64,000 nucleotides of DNA. Source: Chitinophaga eiseniae (GTDB taxonomy: Bacteria > Bacteroidota > Bacteroidia > Chitinophagales > Chitinophagaceae). Made by a program: the position numbers and the translations under genes. Location of the stretch: NCBI RefSeq assembly GCF_012641265.1, contig NZ_JABAHZ010000006.1, positions 372,001 to 436,000 of the forward strand, given 5' to 3'. The notes beneath the pieces are model-generated. The model worked only from the letters and a program-made list of their open reading frames with translations, did no database searches and was not told the DNA's origin. Below are positions 44,247 to 52,832 of this stretch, in pieces; position 1 is the first letter of the stretch, and every line of letters begins with the position of its first letter.

Positions 44247-44264
44247 CCTATTTTATCCATCTCT

Positions 44265-45443
44265 TTATTCGTATATAAAAGTACCAGCTGGAGCTTTCAC
44301 CGTTACTTTCTTTTGCGGTGCTGCTTCTACCCTTCCTACAATCTGTGCGTCGATGTTAAAGCTTTTTGAAATAGCGATAATATCGGCTGCAATGGCTTCC
44401 GGTACATAGAGCTCCATGCGGTGGCCCATGTTAAACACCTGGTACATTTCTTTCCAGGGCGTGCCGGATTGTTCCTGGATCAGGCTGAACAACGGGGGCA
44501 CGGGGAAAAGATTATCCTTGATCACGTGCAGTTGCTCTATAAAATGCAGTACTTTGGTCTGTGCTCCACCACTGCAATGTACCATACCGTGGATTTGCGG
44601 GCGGAACTGCTCGAGTATTTTCTTGATAACCGGGGCATAGGTGCGGGTAGGTGATAACACCAGTTTACCAGCATCGATAGCGCCGAAACCGGGCACCTCT
44701 ATTTTATCTGTCAATGATTTTTTACCGCTGAATACCAGTTCAAACGGAATATTCGGGTCGAAACTTTCCGGGTATTTTGCGGCAATGTCTTTATTAAATA
44801 CGTCATGGCGGGCGCTGGTCAGGCCATTGCTGCCCATACCGCCGTTGTATTCCGTTTCGTAGGTAGCCTGTCCGTAGGAGGCCAATCCCACTACTACATC
44901 GCCGGCCTGGATACGGTCGTTGGAAATTACGTCTGCACGTTTCATACGGCAGGTAACGGTAGAATCTACGATGATGGTACGTACCAGGTCGCCTACATCG
45001 GCGGTTTCACCACCGGTAGAATAAATACTGATACCATGATGGCGGAGTTCGGCCAGGATTTCTTCTGTGCCATTGATGATAGCGGCAATCACTTCACCGG
45101 GAAGCAGTTGCTTATTACGGCCTATGGTAGACGACAGAAGAATGTTATCGGTAGCGCCTACACAGAGCAGGTCGTCCATGTTCATAATAATTGCATCCTG
45201 GGCAATACCTTTCCATACGCCCAGGTCGCCGGTTTCTTTCCAGTAAATGTAAGCCAGGGAAGATTTGGTGCCAGCGCCATCTGCATGCATGATATTGCAG
45301 TATGCCTCATCGCCCCCGAGAATATCGGGTACTATTTTGCAGAATGCTTTCGGGAATAAACCCTTATCAATGTTTTTAATGGCATTATGCACATCTTCTT
45401 TACCTGCTGAAACACCTCGCTTGGCGTAAATATTATTATCCAC
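44265..45443 (-). CDS. purM: Phosphoribosylformylglycinamidine cyclo-ligase (AIR synthase)
   Basis: This 392-residue ATP-dependent enzyme converts FGAM to AIR in purine synthesis. The glycine-rich signature and substrate blocks are MHADGAGTKSSLAYIYW, IAQDAIIMNMDDLLCVGA, STGGETADVGDLVRT and HGMVHCSGGAQTKVL. It is the long form seen in Bacteroidota, with the extra region GMGSNGLTSARHDVFNKDI. The start codon is GTG (DNNIYAKRGVSAGKEDVH). The leader is about 55 bases from the promoter box at 45503-45510, and the promoter region is shared divergently with ribF. Confidence 0.95.
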   Translation of the reverse strand: MDNNIYAKRGVSAGKEDVHNAIKNIDKGLFPKAFCKIVPDILGGDEAYCNIMHADGAGTKSSLAYIYWKETGDLGVWKGIAQDAIIMNMDDLLCVGATDNILLSSTIGRNKQLLPGEVIAAIINGTEEILAELRHHGISIYSTGGETADVGDLVRTIIVDSTVTCRMKRADVISNDRIQAGDVVVGLASYGQATYETEYNGGMGSNGLTSARHDVFNKDIAAKYPESFDPNIPFELVFSGKKSLTDKIEVPGFGAIDAGKLVLSPTRTYAPVIKKILEQFRPQIHGMVHCSGGAQTKVLHFIEQLHVIKDNLFPVPPLFSLIQEQSGTPWKEMYQVFNMGHRMELYVPEAIAADIIAISKSFNIDAQIVGRVEAAPQKKVTVKAPAGTFIYE

Positions 45444-45502
45444 CGGGAAATAAATAAGTATGTAAATAAAAAATAATCTGAATTAAGATACTATTCAGGC
45501 TG

Positions 45503-45510
45503 CAAAAGTA
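45503..45510 (-). promoter_or_regulatory. TAnnTTTG box of purM
   Basis: TACTTTTG on the minus strand, 59 bases from the purM start codon. It lies back-to-back with the ribF box at 45544-45551. No PurR-type or riboswitch-like structure is seen in the gap. Confidence 0.5.
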
Positions 45511-45543
45511 ACAGATTCCATGCAGAATGCCCTCCGAATGTGT

Positions 45544-45551
45544 TAGATTTG
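45544..45551 (+). promoter_or_regulatory. TAnnTTTG box of ribF
   Basis: TAGATTTG followed by CAC, 29 bases before the ribF ATG at 45581. The short leader leaves no space for an FMN riboswitch. Confidence 0.5.
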
Positions 45552-45580
45552 CACGGCGTTTTTGATAGTTATTGAATTAT

Positions 45581-46513
45581 ATGCAGGTTCACAGGGACTT
45601 AGACCACTTACCGGAATTCCGCAATGCTGTTATTACAATAGGCACTTTCGACGGAGTACATGCAGGACACCGCTTCATTATCCAGCAATTGGAGCAGGCG
45701 GCCAGGGATTGTGAGGGAGAAACCGTGATTATCACCTTCGACCCACATCCCAGGGAAGTATTGTTACCCAAACCCGGCAACATCCGCTTACTGACCACTT
45801 TACGGGAAAAAATTGCCTTATTGGAACGCGCCGGTATCGATCACCTGGTAGTAGTCCCCTTTACCAGGTCATTTTCAGAAATGTCGGCCCGCAGTTACCT
45901 GGAAGACTTCCTGGTAGCCCGTTTTAAACCACATACCATTATCATCGGATACGACCACCGCTTTGGCCACAACCGGGAAGGCGGCCTGGAACTCCTGGAA
46001 GCTGAACAGCTGCAATATGGCTTTAAGCTGATAGAAATTCCACAACAGGTGGTACATGATCTCACGGTTAGTTCTACCAAAATCCGGAGAAACTTACAGG
46101 AAGGCAATATCCGGCTGGCCAATGAACTGCTTTGCTATACCTATTTCCTGACCGGCAAAGTGGTACATGGCGATAAAATGGGCCGGCAACTGGGTTATCC
46201 TACCGCCAATCTGCATCTCAACGATGAAAGGAAACTGATTCCGGCAGAGGGCATTTACGCGGTACAGGCCCAGCTGGGAACACGCGTATTCCCGGCGGTG
46301 ATGAGTATTGGTTTCCGCCCTACTTTCAATGGCACCGATCTGCGACTGGAAGTCCACATTTTTGATTTCCACGAAGATATTTACGATCAGGAACTCACCG
46401 TATATTTTGTGGATTATATCCGTTCTAACCTGAAGTTTGATAACATTGATGCCTTGATTGTGCAGATGAACAGGGATTCTGAGCAGGCCCGGGAAATATT
46501 GGCAACGCTTTAA
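45581..46513 (+). CDS. ribF: Bifunctional riboflavin kinase / FAD synthetase
   Basis: This 310-residue enzyme makes FMN and FAD from riboflavin. The N-terminal nucleotidyltransferase domain has TIGTFDGVHAGHRFII, FDPHPREVL, IIGYDHRFGHNREGG and SSTKIRRNL. The C-terminal kinase domain has GRQLGYPTANL and EGIYAVQAQLG. ATG at 45581 is used; a TTG three codons upstream is less likely. Its stop overlaps by two bases with the stop of the convergent membrane-protein gene (46510-46513). The flavins are used by several products here (HemG/HemY, SdhA). Confidence 0.96.
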   Translation: MQVHRDLDHLPEFRNAVITIGTFDGVHAGHRFIIQQLEQAARDCEGETVIITFDPHPREVLLPKPGNIRLLTTLREKIALLERAGIDHLVVVPFTRSFSEMSARSYLEDFLVARFKPHTIIIGYDHRFGHNREGGLELLEAEQLQYGFKLIEIPQQVVHDLTVSSTKIRRNLQEGNIRLANELLCYTYFLTGKVVHGDKMGRQLGYPTANLHLNDERKLIPAEGIYAVQAQLGTRVFPAVMSIGFRPTFNGTDLRLEVHIFDFHEDIYDQELTVYFVDYIRSNLKFDNIDALIVQMNRDSEQAREILATL

Positions 46514-47052
46514 AATTCTTCTCCCAACAATTCTATTACTTCTTTTTTCTTCCGGGAATGGCGGAGCAGGCGATAACCTGTTCTGACCAGCCAGAAAATG
46601 ATCAGTAGTGCTAATAGTACTACCATCCAGGATCCGACTACGTTGCCCCGGTTATAATCTCCTGTTTCGCCGGGAGCCATGTTGAATGTACTGTTAATAT
46701 TTGTCGCATCATTAATGGATTCAATTTCTACCAGTACTAAAAACGCTGCCACCAAAAAACAGGCAACGGCCAATATAACCCTGACAGGAAATGACAAGTT
46801 ACCTGCTGGTAGTAAGGCCCAGTGTTTTTTGGCCGCTTTTTGCAAGCGCCAGGCAGCCACAAAAAGTAATCCCGATACACCCAGGAAAATAGTACCTGCA
46901 ATACCAAAGCCTACAGCGGTAACTGCATCGAATTGTTGATATAATAAACGGCTAACGAGCACACTCACGATACTGGCGGTGAGCAACAATCCTAATAACA
47001 GGCAAATGATGGCCAGTATTGTTTTCAATACAGCTTTTAGACGATGGTTCAT
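46510..47052 (-). CDS. Unknown membrane protein
   Basis: This 180-residue protein is of no recognised family. It has four hydrophobic segments: about 11-33 (TILAIICLLLGLLLTASIVS), 46-68, 91-108 and 138-157. A polar loop with several Asn (DATNINSTFNMAPGE) lies between the third and fourth. The C-terminus is Arg/Lys/Glu rich (RHSRKKKEVIELLGEEF). It is the last gene of a minus-strand run after holA (31-base gap) and ends on the ribF stop codon. A role in replication is not implied. Confidence 0.7.
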   Translation of the reverse strand: MNHRLKAVLKTILAIICLLLGLLLTASIVSVLVSRLLYQQFDAVTAVGFGIAGTIFLGVSGLLFVAAWRLQKAAKKHWALLPAGNLSFPVRVILAVACFLVAAFLVLVEIESINDATNINSTFNMAPGETGDYNRGNVVGSWMVVLLALLIIFWLVRTGYRLLRHSRKKKEVIELLGEEF

Positions 47053-47083
47053 ACAGTATAGGTTATATAATGGCGATATTATA

Positions 47084-48079
47084 TCAACTCATCATTTTGT
47101 ACATCAATTCCTTCATCAGCTCTCCATCTTCTACCCCACTATCGTTAATGCCTATACTCCGCAGGTTATACTGATGCAGCAGTAATATAGCTTTTTCGGT
47201 ACCATCGGGCCCATACTGCCTGGCCGCATTCAGGTAATCTTTTACGAAGAAGGGATGTACACCCAGTGCGGCTGCTATTTCTTTTTCGCCTCCTTTTACA
47301 CTGAATATCAGGTTTACTTTGGCAAAGAAATTATAGAGTGCCGGCAGGGTCATTTGAATGGGGGCAGCTTTGGGATTGGCGGCGAAGTACGCGATAATCC
47401 GGAATACTTTGGCGGTATTCTTTTGCCCCAGGGCGTTCTGTAATTCAAATACGTTGTACTCTTTGCTGATCCCCACGTATTTCTCGATATCGCTTTCATC
47501 GATTTTTTTCTGGGAGGGCAAGTTTACCAGCAGCTTATCGATTTCATTGGCAATACGGGATAAGTCGTTGCCAATATGATCTACCAGCAGGATGGCTGCT
47601 TTCTGGGAAATAGCCAGTCCCCGGCTGCTTACATAGGATTCGACCCAGGTGGGAAGCTGGTTATCATATAATTTTTTGGTAGACAGGAGTACACCTTTTT
47701 CTTTTATGAGTTTGGCCATTTTGCTACGGCCATCGATTTTGCCTTGCTTATGCGCCACCACGAATATGGTGGATGACAGGGGATTATCTATATAGGCTTC
47801 CAGTTTGAGTAAATCACGCATGGCCTGGGCTTCTTTCAGCAATACCACCTGGCGTTCAGCAAACATCGGATACCGGCGACAGGCATTTATAACGGTGGTC
47901 CAATCGGTATCTTTTCCATAGAGCACAGTAAGGTTAAATCCCTGTTCTGATTCGGGCAACAATTCATGTTCAGCATATGCCGTTACCTGGTCGATAAAAA
48001 AATCTTCCTCTCCTTCCAGCCAGTAAAGTGATTTAAACTTCTGTTGTTTCCAATCTTTGATGATATCCTGGTAATCCAT
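47084..48079 (-). CDS. holA: DNA polymerase III subunit delta
   Basis: This 331-residue clamp-loader subunit opens the beta clamp. The N-terminal AAA-like domain starts YWLEGEEDFFIDQVTAYAE and has RRYPMFAERQVVLLKEAQ. The sensor-like block NDLSRIANEIDKLL is followed by the C-terminal collar domain with NVFELQNALGQKNTAKVFRI. The typical family length is about 340. It follows the PolB-like exonuclease gene after 12 bases, so they are co-transcribed. Confidence 0.93.
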   Translation of the reverse strand: MDYQDIIKDWKQQKFKSLYWLEGEEDFFIDQVTAYAEHELLPESEQGFNLTVLYGKDTDWTTVINACRRYPMFAERQVVLLKEAQAMRDLLKLEAYIDNPLSSTIFVVAHKQGKIDGRSKMAKLIKEKGVLLSTKKLYDNQLPTWVESYVSSRGLAISQKAAILLVDHIGNDLSRIANEIDKLLVNLPSQKKIDESDIEKYVGISKEYNVFELQNALGQKNTAKVFRIIAYFAANPKAAPIQMTLPALYNFFAKVNLIFSVKGGEKEIAAALGVHPFFVKDYLNAARQYGPDGTEKAILLLHQYNLRSIGINDSGVEDGELMKELMYKMMS

Positions 48080-48091
48080 TTGCTTTAGTTG

Positions 48092-48817
48092 CTATTTTAC
48101 GATCACTATGTTTTCGGGCGACAATGCCGGCAGGCGTTTAAACTTGAGCAGCAGCCGGGCAACAGCCAGTACATCCTTCTGACAATAGGCGGCAATGCGT
48201 TCAAGATCTTTCTGCTCCCAGTATACCTTTCCGACCATGCTGCCGTCTATATCGTCTTTCGGTGTTTCAATCCCCATAACGGCCGTGAGGAGTTTCAGGG
48301 AAATATAGTGCTTAAAGTCGCCAAACCGCCACAGTTGCAGGGTATCCAGCATGGGAACTTCCCAGGGTTTGAACCCGTGCAGTTGTAAAGGCTGGGGCAA
48401 AGATAACTGATGAATAACACTCCTCCTGCAAATAAAAGGAATATCAAATTCTTTGATGTTATGCCCGGCAAACTGGAAGCGGGGGTGTTTTGCATAGAAT
48501 TTATTGATCAATTCTAAAAATCCGCTGAGTACAACTGCTTCATCGTCATTATAAAACGATTTCAGGCGTAACTGGTACTGATTATTTTCCACGCTGAAGA
48601 AGCCTACCGAAATGCAGACAATTTTCCCAAATTCGGCGTAGATGCCTGCCCGGTCCGCGTATGCTGTTTCCGGACTTGCGGATTCTGGCGCAGTTTTTGC
48701 AATTTTCTCACGCCACAGCTGTTGCATCTCATCCGATAGTTGTTCCATAGCGGATACAGCGGGTGTTGTTTCTATATCTAACAGTAATAGCTGGTCTAAC
48801 GCAATATTGGGAAGCAC
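48092..48817 (-). CDS. Predicted PolB-like 3'-5' exonuclease
   Basis: This 241-residue protein has an RNase H-like exonuclease core of the DEDDy type. ExoI is LLLLDIETTP (Asp and Glu), ExoII is FAGHNIKEFDIPFICRR, and ExoIII is IAAYCQKDVLAVARLLLK with Tyr and Asp. It matches the family described as a predicted exonuclease related to the proofreading domain of family B polymerases (DNA_pol_B_exo2). The polymerase part is absent. The start codon is GTG (LPNIALDQLLLLD). It is the first gene before holA with a 12-base gap. Substrate and function are not established; a replication or repair role is inferred from the neighbour. Confidence 0.86.
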   Translation of the reverse strand: MLPNIALDQLLLLDIETTPAVSAMEQLSDEMQQLWREKIAKTAPESASPETAYADRAGIYAEFGKIVCISVGFFSVENNQYQLRLKSFYNDDEAVVLSGFLELINKFYAKHPRFQFAGHNIKEFDIPFICRRSVIHQLSLPQPLQLHGFKPWEVPMLDTLQLWRFGDFKHYISLKLLTAVMGIETPKDDIDGSMVGKVYWEQKDLERIAAYCQKDVLAVARLLLKFKRLPALSPENIVIVK

Positions 48818-48922
48818 GATGAAAAACTGTTTTATATCTGTTATTAATAAATAGGAATATAATAGCTATTTTTGAATGACGATTTTTAACCATATAACAA
48901 TTAAACATAAAACTCGCAACTT

Positions 48923-49885
48923 ATGACGGAGAACACTTTTAACACCCCTGCACCGGGTTCACCCGGACCAGAAAAACCGAAAAGCCGCAATGGGCTAATT
49001 TACGGTATTTTAATTGCAGCACTGGCCGGTACCTGGATATATATGTTATACGACAAGAATAAATCCAGCGAGCAAATCGTTCAAAAAAACACGCAGATAG
49101 ATTCTATCTCTTCTTCCCGTGACGCTTTACAGCAGGAATATAACGCAGCTAACGCCCGTCTGGATGACCTGATTTCTCAGAATACCCGGATGGATAGCCT
49201 TGTTAAAACAAAAGATAAGGAAATACAGGATATGAAAGCCAGGATCTCCAGCATCCTGTCTAACAAAAACGCCACACAGGCCCAACTGGCTGAAGCCCGT
49301 CGCCTGATCGAGCAGCTGAAAACCAATATTGAAGGCTATCAGCAAACTATTGAGCGCCTCGAAGGTGAAAAGATCGTATTGGCCGGAGAGAGGGATGTAG
49401 CCCGAAAAGAGCGTGACTCAGTATCCACGGTAAAGGATAGTCTTAACAAGAAAGTGGATCTGGGTTCTGTATTACACGCTTCCAACATCAAACTACAACC
49501 GGTACATGTAAAACACAATGGCAAGGAAATAGAAACCACTAAAGCCAAACGTGCCGACATGATGCGTGTTACTTTTGACCTGGACGACAACCGCATTGCT
49601 CCTACCGGCGACAAAGAAATCTTTGTAGCGATTACGTCACCTGATGGTTCACCACTGGCAGTAGAAGCACTGGGATCCGGTCGTTTCACACTGGAAGATG
49701 GTACCGAAAAACTGTATACCGCCAAGAAAACAGTTGCTTATGTTACCGGTCAGAAACAATCTGTAAGCATGGACTGGAAACAAAATTCTGATTTCAAACC
49801 AGGCGACTACGCTGTAGAAATCTATCACAACGGCTTCAAAATAGGTCAGGGTAAGGTTACCCTCAGAAAAGGTGGCCTGTTTTAA
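48923..49885 (+). CDS. Unknown membrane-anchored coiled-coil protein
   Basis: This 320-residue protein has one membrane helix near the N-terminus (about 25-42, LIYGILIAALAGTWIYML), preceded by a Pro-rich cytoplasmic head. A long coiled coil (about 50-170: RDALQQEYNAANARLDDLIS and later EARRLIEQLKTNIEGYQQT) reaches a C-terminal beta-rich domain (about 195-320). That domain has RVTFDLDDNRIAPTGDKEIF and PGDYAVEIYHNGFKIGQGKV, and likely lies in the periplasm. I do not recognise a named family. The architecture is that of an envelope stalk. It is monocistronic with a strong terminator. Confidence 0.8.
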   Translation: MTENTFNTPAPGSPGPEKPKSRNGLIYGILIAALAGTWIYMLYDKNKSSEQIVQKNTQIDSISSSRDALQQEYNAANARLDDLISQNTRMDSLVKTKDKEIQDMKARISSILSNKNATQAQLAEARRLIEQLKTNIEGYQQTIERLEGEKIVLAGERDVARKERDSVSTVKDSLNKKVDLGSVLHASNIKLQPVHVKHNGKEIETTKAKRADMMRVTFDLDDNRIAPTGDKEIFVAITSPDGSPLAVEALGSGRFTLEDGTEKLYTAKKTVAYVTGQKQSVSMDWKQNSDFKPGDYAVEIYHNGFKIGQGKVTLRKGGLF

Positions 49886-49902
49886 GTCTATATCTTATTC
49901 CG

Positions 49903-49953
49903 TTAAAAGTAAATGCCCAGGGAGCTAATGGCTCCCTGGGCATTTACTTTTAA
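49903..49953 (+). terminator. Terminator of the coiled-coil protein gene
   Basis: This is a perfect 23-bp inverted repeat (49903-49925 and 49931-49953) with a five-base loop. The core AAATGCCCAGGGAGC is flanked by AAAA and TTTT tracts. Confidence 0.9.
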
Positions 49954-50435
49954 TCATCTTTCCAGGTTATGTTATATTTTCCTACGGTTGTTCGCCTGAT
50001 AGCTTTTTAACTTATATTTACGTAGATACTATTCCGTTTTTCTATATTGTTACTCCTTTTCGCCGTCGAATAACTTTCTCCTTGATGTTTTTTTCACTTA
50101 TCTAATTTGTTAATGATTAGTTATTGACAAAAAGATATATATAAAAATAAAATTAAATTAACGTTCTTTGCTTTCATAATTAGCCGGAGGCCACTGAGTT
50201 CCCAGACCAATGCTTGAGAAGAAGAATGTGACCGGGCAGATAAAACCTGCCAGTATTAACCCATGTTTCACAATATACTGTGACTGTTTGCAGTAGCTGA
50301 AAATATGCTGTAATCGTTTATCAGGTATGTTTCCCGGCATGGTACCCTATGTAGTGTAATTCTTCCTTCAACATCGTCTTTCTGTGCGCCTTTGCTATTA
50401 ACGGAAAAGATCAGAAGCCCAATTAAAATTGAAGC
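49954..50435. other. Long intergenic region before the response regulator
   Basis: About 480 bases without a gene I can support. The left part (to about 50160) is AT-rich with many T and A runs. A 60-codon frame lies on the minus strand at 50158-50340, with one hydrophobic stretch (LILAGFICPVTFFF), but it has no family match, promoter or upstream signal. I see no tRNA, repeat array or clear hairpin. Confidence 0.5.
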
Positions 50436-50831
50436 ATGGAAGACATGAATAAAATAGTGTACGTCGTAGATGATGATGAAATTTTTCATTTCATTATCAA
50501 AAAGATGTTGGGGCAGCAAAGCGATCACCTGGTAGTTACTTCTTTTCTTTGTGCAGAAGAAGCCCTGGAACAGCTTTCCAACAACCCTCCATCCACACTA
50601 CCCTCCCTTATTATTCTTGATATGAATATGCAACGAATGAACGGATGGGATTTTATTGAAGCTTACAGAGGTCTGAAAACCTCCCTCAAAAATAACATTC
50701 CGATTATCATGTGCTCCTCGTCTGTGGATGTCCGGGACATGCAGAAAGTACAACATACTCCGGAGCTGATGGCGTATATCACCAAACCACTGGATAAGAA
50801 TAAACTGAAAGTAATAGAAGAATATTTATAG
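50436..50831 (+). CDS. Single-domain response regulator
   Basis: This is a 131-residue CheY-like receiver domain and nothing else. The acidic pocket is D12-D13, the phosphoacceptor D62 (IILDMNMQRMNGWDF), the switch residues S94-S96 (MCSSS) and the conserved K117 (TKPLD). There is no DNA-binding or output domain. Such proteins take phosphate from a histidine kinase and act by protein contact or as phosphate sinks. No kinase is nearby. A second ATG at codon 4 (50445) is an alternative start. The gene has a long upstream gap and its own terminator. Confidence 0.9.
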   Translation: MEDMNKIVYVVDDDEIFHFIIKKMLGQQSDHLVVTSFLCAEEALEQLSNNPPSTLPSLIILDMNMQRMNGWDFIEAYRGLKTSLKNNIPIIMCSSSVDVRDMQKVQHTPELMAYITKPLDKNKLKVIEEYL

Positions 50832-50847
50832 GCAGCATAACCCTGTA

Positions 50848-50897
50848 AAAAGGAATGACCAGAGCGGATATTACTCCTTGCTCTGGTCATTCCTTTT
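50848..50897. terminator. Bidirectional terminator after the response regulator
   Basis: AAAAGGAATGACCAGAGC (50848-50865) and GCTCTGGTCATTCCTTTT (50880-50897) form a perfect 18-bp stem with a 14-base loop. It serves both the regulator and the convergent ABC-F gene. Confidence 0.88.
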
Positions 50898-50914
50898 ATA
50901 GCTATTGCTATGAC

Positions 50915-52558
50915 TTAGGCCAATACAGCATTGCTGTACATTTCTTCGCGCAATGCTTTTACGCGCTCATCTGCCAGGTATTCATCGAAGGTCATCAGGC
51001 GATCGATAATGCCTTTAGGCGTAAGTTCGATGATACGGTTAGCTACCGACTGCATGAACGTATGGTCATGCGTAGTAAACAACACGATACCTTTATAGTT
51101 GATCATACTTTCGTTGAAAGACTGGATAGATTCCAGGTCCAGGTGGTTGGTAGGTTCATCCAGGATTAACACGTTGGGGTCCTGCAGCATCATGCGGCTG
51201 GTCATGCAACGTACTTTTTCACCACCGCTCAAAACGGAAGTTTTCTTCATAATCTCATCTCCACCAAACAACATTTTACCCAGGAATCCACGCAGGAACG
51301 GTTCGTCCACATCGGTTACATGAGCCGGAACATACTGGCGTAACCAATCCATCAGGTTCAGGTCCTTATTGGTGAAAAACACGGCGTTATCGTTGGGCAG
51401 GTAAGCGCTGGTAACAGTAGTACCCCATTCAAACTTGCCACCGTCGGGCTGTGCCTCGTTGTTGATAATTTCAAAGAAGGTAGTCAGCGCCAGGTGATCT
51501 TTAGACAGGAAGGCAATTTTATCGCCTTTATTAACAGAGAAAGTTACGTCTGTAAAGAGCTTGCGGCCATCTATCAATTTTTCCAGTTTCTCTACGTTCA
51601 GGATCTGGTTACCTACTTCACGCTGTTGCTTGAAGATGATACCAGGATACTTACGGTTGGAAGGTTGGATATCTTCGATCACCAGTTTCTCCAGGGCTTT
51701 CTTACGGGAAGTAGCCTGCTTACTTTTAGATGCGTTGGCGCTAAAACGGGCAATAAAGTCCATGAGGTCTTTACGCTTATCTTCCATCTTTTTGTTCTTA
51801 TCTGCAATCTGGCGGGCCATCAATTGAGAAGACTCATACCAGAAAGTATAGTTACCGCTGAAGATCTGGATCTTAGCGCGATCCACATCGGCCACATGCG
51901 TACAAACCGCATCGAGGAAGTGACGGTCGTGCGATACCACAATCACAATATTTTCGTAGTCGGCCAGGAAATTTTCCAGCCAGCCAATGGTTTCTACATC
52001 GAGGTCATTCGTGGGCTCATCGAGCAACAGGATATCCGGGTTACCAAACAGGGCCTGCGCCAGCAAAACGCGCACCTTCATGCTACCGGCAATATCTTTC
52101 ATCAGCATCTGCTGCATATCCTCTCTTACACCCAGGTCGCTCAACAGTACCCCTGCGTCGCTTTCTGCGGTATAACCACCCATTTCTCCATATTCGGCTT
52201 CCAGTTCCCCTGCACGCATACCATCTTCCTCGGTAAAATCTTCCTTGGCATAAATAGCATCCCTTTCATGGGCTATCTCCCAAAGCTTCTTATTACCCAT
52301 CAATACGGCATTCAGCACAGTCACCTCGTCAAACCCAAAGTGGTTCTGAGAGAGCACACTCATACGCTCTCCGGGAGTGATTTCCACAGTACCTTTATTC
52401 GGTTCTATTTCACCGGACAATATCTTCAGAAAAGTAGACTTCCCTGCTCCATTGGCCCCAATCACACCATAACAGTTCCCTTTTGTGAAATTGAGGTTTA
52501 CTTCGTCAAACAATACTCTCTTTCCAAAAGAGAGCGTTACGTTTTTAACACTGATCAT
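50915..52558 (-). CDS. ABC-F family ATPase, YbiT-like
   Basis: This 547-residue soluble protein has two ATP-binding cassettes. The first has Walker A IGANGAGKSTFL and Walker B ILLLDEPTNDLD. Its signature is degenerate (DIAGSMKVRVLLAQ) where LSGGE is usual, as in the YbiT branch. The linker is Lys-rich (KMEDKRKDLMDFIARF, ASKSKQATSRKKALEKL). The second cassette has LSGGEKVRCMTSRMML and VLILDEPTNHLD. ABC-F proteins bind the ribosomal E-site and modulate or rescue translation; some give antibiotic protection. The best call is the housekeeping YbiT type. It is monocistronic with a strong promoter. Confidence 0.92.
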   Translation of the reverse strand: MISVKNVTLSFGKRVLFDEVNLNFTKGNCYGVIGANGAGKSTFLKILSGEIEPNKGTVEITPGERMSVLSQNHFGFDEVTVLNAVLMGNKKLWEIAHERDAIYAKEDFTEEDGMRAGELEAEYGEMGGYTAESDAGVLLSDLGVREDMQQMLMKDIAGSMKVRVLLAQALFGNPDILLLDEPTNDLDVETIGWLENFLADYENIVIVVSHDRHFLDAVCTHVADVDRAKIQIFSGNYTFWYESSQLMARQIADKNKKMEDKRKDLMDFIARFSANASKSKQATSRKKALEKLVIEDIQPSNRKYPGIIFKQQREVGNQILNVEKLEKLIDGRKLFTDVTFSVNKGDKIAFLSKDHLALTTFFEIINNEAQPDGGKFEWGTTVTSAYLPNDNAVFFTNKDLNLMDWLRQYVPAHVTDVDEPFLRGFLGKMLFGGDEIMKKTSVLSGGEKVRCMTSRMMLQDPNVLILDEPTNHLDLESIQSFNESMINYKGIVLFTTHDHTFMQSVANRIIELTPKGIIDRLMTFDEYLADERVKALREEMYSNAVLA

Positions 52559-52583
52559 GCTGGCTATGTAAATTTTGAAGCTG

Positions 52584-52614
52584 CAAAGGTACAGGTTTTA
52601 TGCCGGCTTTCCAA
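52584..52614 (-). promoter_or_regulatory. Promoter of the ABC-F gene
   Basis: On the minus strand TTG (52614-52612) and TACCTTTG (52591-52584) are spaced by 20 bases. The leader is about 20 bases. Confidence 0.68.
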
Positions 52615-52832
52615 GCAGGATCAGCCTCTTACCTGTAAAGTATACTATCTTGATAATCATGCATTTCTCTATTTATTGAATCCCAAACCCCTCCCGGTCG
52701 TTCCGCTATTTCATGATTATTTAATGTAGGGGGTTGGCCTCCTCACTTCCTGATAATCAATTTCATAATACATACTTTATCTGCACATATAGTCATTCGT
52801 GCGTATCTTTATCCCATAAACACATCTATCGC

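Noticed and set aside
50158..50340. 60-codon frame in the long gap before the response regulator
   Set aside because: It has one hydrophobic stretch but no promoter box, upstream signal or known relatives visible. Short frames of this size are expected by chance.
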